DNA of 64,000 bases from Microbacteriaceae bacterium (lineage in GTDB: Bacteria; Actinomycetota; Actinomycetes; Actinomycetales; Microbacteriaceae): the NCBI GenBank assembly GCA_025464975.1, contig JAODMT010000020.1, forward strand, positions 124,001-188,000. Direction: 5' to 3'. Position 1 is the first letter of the stretch; the number at the start of each line of letters is the position of its first letter. Both the position numbers and the translations under genes were made by a program. Of the stretch, positions 58,552-64,000 are shown piece by piece. A model generated the notes under the pieces. The model was not told where the DNA came from. It searched no databases and was given only the letters and a program-made list of their open reading frames with translations.

Positions 58552-60198
58552 CTAGTGGTGGCCCGCAGACCGCTCGATGTCGGTGGTGGTGACCGGCGAG
58601 ATCCGGTCCTCGAAGAACCACCGCGACAGCGCGGCGCGAGCGCGCTCGCCCGCGGTGATGCGTCCCTTGGAATCTGGGCGGAGCATGACGGGCTTGTATT
58701 CGTTGTAGCTCACCAAGCGCCAGCGTTCGTAGTCGTCGAGCTGCTCGTGCACCTCGATGTACTCGCCGCCGGGCAGGCGCACGATGCGTCCGGACTCGAA
58801 CCCGTGCAGCGCAATCTCGTGATCCTTCTTTTGCAGTCCGAGGCAGATTCGCTTTGTGACAAAAAACGCGATGATCGGACCGAGGAAGAACAGCGCCTGC
58901 AGAACGTGGATGACGCCCTCGATGGTGATCTGGAAGTGCGTAGCCATGAGGTCCGAACTCGCCGCTGCCCAGAGGACCGCATAGAACGTGACACCGGCCG
59001 CGCCGATGGCGGTACGGGTGGGCGCGTTGCGCGGGCGCTCGGCGATGTGGTGCTCACGCTTGTCACCGGTAATCCAGCCCTCGATGAAGGGGTAGAAGGC
59101 GACGAGCCCGAGGAACAGCGGCAGAACGAGTATGACGATGATGATGTTGAACGACCAGGTGTGGTTGAGCCACACGATCTCCCACCCCGGCGGGATCAGG
59201 CGAAGCATTCCGTCGGCGAAACCGATGTACCAGTCAGGCTGGGTACCGGCGGACACCGGGGACGGGTCGTAGGGACCGTAGGTCCAAATCGGGTTGATCG
59301 TGAATAGCGACGCGATAAGCACAATGACGCCGAACACGACGAAGAAGAAGCCGCCGGCCTTGGCCGCGAAGGTCGGAAGGATGGGCACGCCGACGACGTT
59401 CTCGTTGGTGCGACCCGGTCCAGCGAACTGGGTGTGCTTGTTCACCACCATGAGCAGGAGATGGAGCCCGAGGGCCGCCACCAGGATCGCCGGAAGCAGG
59501 AGTATGTGCACCGAGTAGAACAGCGCGACGACCTTTGTGCCGGGGAACTCGCCCCCGAACAGCAGATAGGAGATCCAGGTCCCCACTACGGGGATTCCCT
59601 TGATGAGGCCATCGATGATGCGGAGTCCGTTACCGGACAGCAGGTCATCGGGGAGCGAGTAGCCGGTGAAACCCTCTGCCATCGCCAGAACGAAGAGAAC
59701 GAAACCGATAACCCAGTTCAGCTCTCGCGGCTTGCGGAATGCGCCCGTGAAGTAGACGCGCAGCATGTGCAGACCGATGGCGGCAATGAACAGGAGAGCG
59801 GCCCAGTGGTGGATCTGGCGGAACAGCAGCCCACCGCGGATGTCGAACGAGATGTTCAGGGTGGAGGAATACGCCGCCGACATGTCGAGGCCCTTGAGCG
59901 GCGGGTAGGAGCCCGCGTAATTCACCGACGCCATCGAAGGCTGGAAGAAGAACGTGAGGAACGTACCGGAGAGCAGGATGACGACGAAGCTGTAGAGCGC
60001 GACCTCGCCGAGCATGAACGACCAGTGGTCCGGGAAGATTTTTCGGCCGAGCTCCTTGACGAGACCAGAGATACTCGTGCGCTCGTCGATGTAGTTTGCC
60101 GCCGCCCCGGTGAAACGGGATCCACGACTTGGCGGAACTGTGGAGGCCGGTTCGGTCGCGGTTGGCGCGACGGGCGGCTTGGTTTCGGTGACGGTCAT
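58552..60198 (-). CDS. qcrB: Ubiquinol-cytochrome c reductase cytochrome b subunit
   Basis: IHHWAALLFIAAIGLHMLRVYFTGAFRKPRELNW; start at MTVTETK. Confidence 0.96.
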   Translation of the reverse strand: MTVTETKPPVAPTATEPASTVPPSRGSRFTGAAANYIDERTSISGLVKELGRKIFPDHWSFMLGEVALYSFVVILLSGTFLTFFFQPSMASVNYAGSYPPLKGLDMSAAYSSTLNISFDIRGGLLFRQIHHWAALLFIAAIGLHMLRVYFTGAFRKPRELNWVIGFVLFVLAMAEGFTGYSLPDDLLSGNGLRIIDGLIKGIPVVGTWISYLLFGGEFPGTKVVALFYSVHILLLPAILVAALGLHLLLMVVNKHTQFAGPGRTNENVVGVPILPTFAAKAGGFFFVVFGVIVLIASLFTINPIWTYGPYDPSPVSAGTQPDWYIGFADGMLRLIPPGWEIVWLNHTWSFNIIIVILVLPLFLGLVAFYPFIEGWITGDKREHHIAERPRNAPTRTAIGAAGVTFYAVLWAAASSDLMATHFQITIEGVIHVLQALFFLGPIIAFFVTKRICLGLQKKDHEIALHGFESGRIVRLPGGEYIEVHEQLDDYERWRLVSYNEYKPVMLRPDSKGRITAGERARAALSRWFFEDRISPVTTTDIERSAGHH

Positions 60199-61265
60199 GT
60201 GCGCTCCCAGAAGCTTGGGCCGACGGGCTCGTGGAAGTCGCTCTGCGCGACGAGGTAGCCCTCGGAATCTACGGCGATGGGCAGCTGCGGCAGCGGCCGC
60301 TTGGCCGGGCCGAAGATGACCTCGCACTCATTGGTGACATCAAAGGTCGACGAGTGGCACGGGCACAGCAGGTGATGCGTCTGCTGTTCGTAGAGGGCCA
60401 CCGGGCAACCGACGTGGGTGCAGATCTTGGAGTAGGCGACGATGCCGTTGTAGTTCCAAGATTCGCGCCCGGGGGAGATGTGGAGATCCGCTGGCAAGAG
60501 GCGCATCAGCAGCACGGCCGCCTTCGCCTTCTCTTCGAGGCGATCCGCCTTGTCGTTGAGTCCCTCGGGGATGACGTGGAAGACCGAGCCGAGCGTGACA
60601 TCCGCGGCCTTGATCGGCACTCCGGTTGGGTCGTGGGTGAGTCGCGTTCCCTTCGCCCACATCGTGTGCTCGAGCTGGGCCACCGGGTCCGCGGCCGGCG
60701 CGAGGTCGCGGAACAACACCACCGCGGGCAGGGGAGTCGCCACAAGCGCACCGATGAGGGTGTTGCGGATGAGGGTGCGTCGACCGAAGCCGGACTCCTC
60801 ATTGCCTTCTTTGAAGATCTCGACCGCGCGCTCGCGGGTCGCAGCGGACCCACGAATTGGATGACGCGACTCGGTGAGCTCGTCGCCGCGCATGAGGTTC
60901 TTCGACCAGTAGATCGCACCGATGCCGATGGCGAGCAGACCCAAGGCGATCCCGAGTCCGAGCATTAGCGTATTGAGGCGAACCGACATCGTGTTGCCCG
61001 GGATGATCGGGAATGCGACGTAGGAGGCAACCGCGAACAGGCTGCCTACGATCGACAGGAAGAACAGGGTATAGACGCGACGCTCGGCCACGCGGTCCTT
61101 GTGCGGATCGAGGTCCGTGGCCCGGAGCCGGTGCGGCGGCAGGCCTGGGTTCTCAAAGGCATCAGACGGAATCACGGCTGTGCCGGGCGAAACCACTGGC
61201 GGCTCACTCTTGACCACGGCCGAGCCGGCAGTGGCGTTTTCGCCACCGTCGTCGTGCTGTGCCAT
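60195..61265 (-). CDS. qcrA: Rieske iron-sulfur subunit
   Basis: CTHVGCPVALYEQQTHHLLCPCHSSTF. Confidence 0.97.
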   Translation of the reverse strand: MAQHDDGGENATAGSAVVKSEPPVVSPGTAVIPSDAFENPGLPPHRLRATDLDPHKDRVAERRVYTLFFLSIVGSLFAVASYVAFPIIPGNTMSVRLNTLMLGLGIALGLLAIGIGAIYWSKNLMRGDELTESRHPIRGSAATRERAVEIFKEGNEESGFGRRTLIRNTLIGALVATPLPAVVLFRDLAPAADPVAQLEHTMWAKGTRLTHDPTGVPIKAADVTLGSVFHVIPEGLNDKADRLEEKAKAAVLLMRLLPADLHISPGRESWNYNGIVAYSKICTHVGCPVALYEQQTHHLLCPCHSSTFDVTNECEVIFGPAKRPLPQLPIAVDSEGYLVAQSDFHEPVGPSFWERT

Positions 61266-61315
61266 TCTCTTCCCTTCGTTGGTGCATTGCGGTGCTAGTT
61301 GCTGTGCAGGTGGAG

Positions 61316-62134
61316 CTAGTTCGCTTTAGCGGCGATCCAGATTGTGACGCCGACTACGGCGCCGAGTCCGAAGATCCAGATGAAGAGACCCTCGGCCACT
61401 GGCCCGAGATTGCCGAGATCAAAGCCGCCGGGGGACGGGTTCTTATCGAGGTACTTGAGGTACGTGATGATGTCGGCCTTTTGGGTCGGCGTCAGGTTCT
61501 TGTCGTTGAACACCGGCATGTTCTGCGGACCGGTGACCATCGCCTCATAGATGTGCTGGGGCAGCACGCCGGAGAGCGCTGGTGCGAACTTGCCTTCGGT
61601 GAGGGCGCCGCCAGCCCCCGCGACGTTGTGGCACATCGCGCAGTTGATACGGAATAGCTCGGCGCCGGTGGACGAATTGCCGTTGGCCTGGAGGTACTTG
61701 GAAGAGGGGATGCCGGGGCCAGGGGCCAGCGACGCGACGTACTGGGCCAGTGAGGCGATCTGCTCATTGGTGAACTGAACCGGCTTCTGCTCCGCCTGCG
61801 GACCCTGATTGGCGAGAGGCATACGCCCCGTTCCGACCTGGAAGTCCACCGATGCGGCGCCGACACCGTAGAGGCTCGGGGCGACCCCGGCGACTCCCTG
61901 TGCGCTCAGACCATGACAGGTTGCGCAATTGGCGGCAAAGAGCTTCTTTCCCTCTTCGGTCGACGCCTGCGTGTGGACCGTGGCCGGCGCCGCCGAGGCG
62001 GTCCCCGTGAAGAGGGCGTAGGCGCCACCGGTGGAAAGCAGCCCGATCACGAGGAGTGCAACCGTGGCGAGCGGGTGACGCCTTCCGCGACGGTTCGCGG
62101 TGCCGCTGGTTCTAGCCGTTGTGTTCTTCGCCAT
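61316..62134 (-). CDS. qcrC: Diheme cytochrome c subunit
   Basis: Two CxxCH motifs (CATCH, CAMCH). Confidence 0.96.
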   Translation of the reverse strand: MAKNTTARTSGTANRRGRRHPLATVALLVIGLLSTGGAYALFTGTASAAPATVHTQASTEEGKKLFAANCATCHGLSAQGVAGVAPSLYGVGAASVDFQVGTGRMPLANQGPQAEQKPVQFTNEQIASLAQYVASLAPGPGIPSSKYLQANGNSSTGAELFRINCAMCHNVAGAGGALTEGKFAPALSGVLPQHIYEAMVTGPQNMPVFNDKNLTPTQKADIITYLKYLDKNPSPGGFDLGNLGPVAEGLFIWIFGLGAVVGVTIWIAAKAN

Positions 62135-62173
62135 GCTGTGGTGGTACCCCTGGTCCCTTGGTGCGAGCTTGAT

Positions 62174-62803
62174 TTATTTGAGGACGTAGATGACCAGGAA
62201 CAACCCGATCCACACGACGTCTACGAAGTGCCAGTAATACGAGACGACGATTGTGGATGTCGCCTCCTTGTGACCGAAGTTTTTCACACTGTACGCGCGA
62301 CCGATGATGAGCAACATCGCTATCAGGCCGCCAGTTACGTGAAGGGCGTGGAATCCGGTGGTGATGAAGAAGGCAGAACCGAACGAGTTCGAGGAGAGCG
62401 TCACGTGCTCACTGACGAGGTTCGCGTACTCGAACACCTGGCCGGTGACGAAGAGCGCACCAAGCACATAGCTCACGAAGAACCACTCGACCATGCCCCA
62501 CTTGACCGGACTGCGACCGGTGCGGCTCTTCTGAAGACGCTCGGCGGCGAACACTCCGAATTGGGCCGTGAACGAGGACGCAACGAGGATGATCGTGTTC
62601 ACCGTCGCATAGGGAACGTTGAGCTTCGGCGTTTCGGCGGCCCACAGCTCTGGCGAGGTGGAGCGAAGTGTGAAGTAGATGGCAAATAGCCCAGCGAAGA
62701 ACATGACTTCGCTGCCAAGCCACACAATAGTTCCGACAGCGACGACGCTCGGTCTGTTGACGACTGGGGTGGTCACGCCGGGCGTAAGAGAGGTGCTGGT
62801 CAC
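62174..62803 (-). CDS. ctaE: Cytochrome c oxidase subunit III
   Basis: [42 protein letters not shown]. Confidence 0.95.
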   Translation of the reverse strand: MTSTSLTPGVTTPVVNRPSVVAVGTIVWLGSEVMFFAGLFAIYFTLRSTSPELWAAETPKLNVPYATVNTIILVASSFTAQFGVFAAERLQKSRTGRSPVKWGMVEWFFVSYVLGALFVTGQVFEYANLVSEHVTLSSNSFGSAFFITTGFHALHVTGGLIAMLLIIGRAYSVKNFGHKEATSTIVVSYYWHFVDVVWIGLFLVIYVLK

Positions 62804-62880
62804 TCATCCATTATGGCCGATTTCGGCGGCGGCGTTTCTCATTCGGCCGGGTGGTTCGACCAATAGCTAGGATCGCAACT

Positions 62881-63936
62881 ATGTCTTTCGACCTCTCTTG
62901 GCCCGACGTACTCAGCTCTCTCTTAGACGGGGAGGACCTGACAATCAGCGAAGCATCATGGGCCATGCAGCAAGTTATGCAGGGCAAGGCGACCGACGCG
63001 CAGCTTGCCGGATTTCTGGTCGCACTTCAGGCAAAGGGGGAGTCGGTAGACGAGGTCGTCGGCTTCCGTGACGCGATTCTCGAGAACGCGCTACCGCTCG
63101 CGGTCGACCCCATGGCGCTCGATATCGTCGGCACGGGAGGGGACCGATTCGGAACGGTCAACATCTCAACGATGGCTTCGGTGGTCGCCGCCGCAGCCGG
63201 GGTGCCCGTCATCAAACACGGGAATCGGGCCGCCAGCTCGGCATCCGGGGCGTCCGACGTTCTTGGCGCGCTCGGCCTCAACCTTGACCTTGGCCCGGAG
63301 CGTGTGGCGGAAATTCTGCGGGAGACCGGGATCACCTTTGCGTATGCGGCCCTGTTTCATCCTGGATTCGGTCACGCCGGCCCGGTGCGCAAGCAACTCG
63401 GAATTCCCACCACATTCAACTATCTGGGCCCGCTGTGCAATCCGGCCCGATGCGAGGCGAACGCGGTCGGCGTCGCGAACCTGGAGAAGGTGCCACTCAT
63501 CGTTGGCGTGTTCCAGACCCGTGGGGCAACGGCGCTGGTGTTCCGCGGGGACGACGGGCTCGACGAGCTGACAACGACCGGTCACAGCCACATCTGGGAG
63601 GTGTCCCGCGGCTCGGTAACCGAGCATGATCTAGACCCGCTCGAGCTTGGCATCCCGCGCGCGGACATGTCCGCTCTCGTTGGCGGCGACGGCGTGCACA
63701 ATGCGTCGATCGCACGTGCCGTGCTCGCCGGGGAGCCTGGGCCTGTGCGGGACATCGTGCTGCTCAACGCTGCGGCCGGACTCGTCGCGTTCGACCTCGC
63801 CGGGGACCCCTCGCAGCTTCTCGTACCGATCGTCGAGCGGTTTCGGGCGAAAATCGCGGTTGCCGCGCGGACCATCGATTCCGGGGGCGCCATCGCGAAG
63901 CTCGACGCGTGGGTGGCGGCGACAGCCCGGGCGTAA
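62881..63936 (+). CDS. trpD: Anthranilate phosphoribosyltransferase
   Basis: DIVGTGGDRFGTVNISTMASVVAAAAGVPVIKHGNRAASSASGASDVLGALG. Confidence 0.97.
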   Translation: MSFDLSWPDVLSSLLDGEDLTISEASWAMQQVMQGKATDAQLAGFLVALQAKGESVDEVVGFRDAILENALPLAVDPMALDIVGTGGDRFGTVNISTMASVVAAAAGVPVIKHGNRAASSASGASDVLGALGLNLDLGPERVAEILRETGITFAYAALFHPGFGHAGPVRKQLGIPTTFNYLGPLCNPARCEANAVGVANLEKVPLIVGVFQTRGATALVFRGDDGLDELTTTGHSHIWEVSRGSVTEHDLDPLELGIPRADMSALVGGDGVHNASIARAVLAGEPGPVRDIVLLNAAAGLVAFDLAGDPSQLLVPIVERFRAKIAVAARTIDSGGAIAKLDAWVAATARA

Positions 63937-64000
63937 CCGGTCGAGCCTGAGCAGCGGTCGGCAAGAGAAAGCGCCCGTTCCGATCGCGAAGATCGAAACG

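Noticed and set aside
1-64000. CRISPR arrays, tRNA/rRNA genes, IS elements, prophage or defence/toxin systems
   Set aside because: No regularly spaced repeats, tRNA-like T-arms, transposase/integrase motifs or recognised defence domains were found by reading.

Overview
This is a high-GC actinobacterial chromosomal segment. Gene content and order suggest Microbacteriaceae, but that is an inference. It is almost entirely core genome, with no rRNA, tRNA, CRISPR array, transposase, phage gene or defence island recognised. The order closely parallels the Mycobacterium tuberculosis Rv2145c-Rv2204c neighbourhood. From left to right: S4 RNA-binding protein, LRV/HEAT-like protein, DUF1295 protein, glycosyltransferase, CDP-alcohol phosphatidyltransferase, a GarA-like FHA protein with two MerR regulators, an orphan ParA, pyc, an EspI-like MinD ATPase, mtr, def, a FadD15-like ligase, ROK glucokinase, PlsC, class II DAHP synthase, a PASTA Ser/Thr kinase (PknL-type), a triple-LysM protein, an Rv2175c-like protein, a polyprenyl synthase and a DUF3040 protein. 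Then comes the full dcw cluster (mraZ to divIVA), lspA, rluD, dnaE, a flavin reductase, hisD, nrdR, pyrD, DUF3043, M20 peptidase, an ErpA/HesB protein, ctaCDF, a GNAT protein, qcrBAC-ctaE on the minus strand and trpD. The observations most worth checking are: (i) a MurE whose canonical meso-DAP motifs are altered (DNPR to DHHPR, GKGHE to GPGHQ); (ii) a hairpin plus possible pseudoknot upstream of rsmH resembling the mraW RNA motif, and AAAGTGG-N3 MraZ boxes overlapping the mraZ promoter; (iii) an unexplained 0.4-kb intergenic region between the GNAT gene and qcrB with a 21-bp inverted repeat and several hairpins; (iv) an EspI-type ATPase with no ESX genes nearby; (v) many genes with a TANNNT -10 element placed for leaderless transcription; (vi) a G-quadruplex motif and perfect hairpin upstream of the CDP-alcohol phosphatidyltransferase. 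I did not identify a clearly new multi-gene system.
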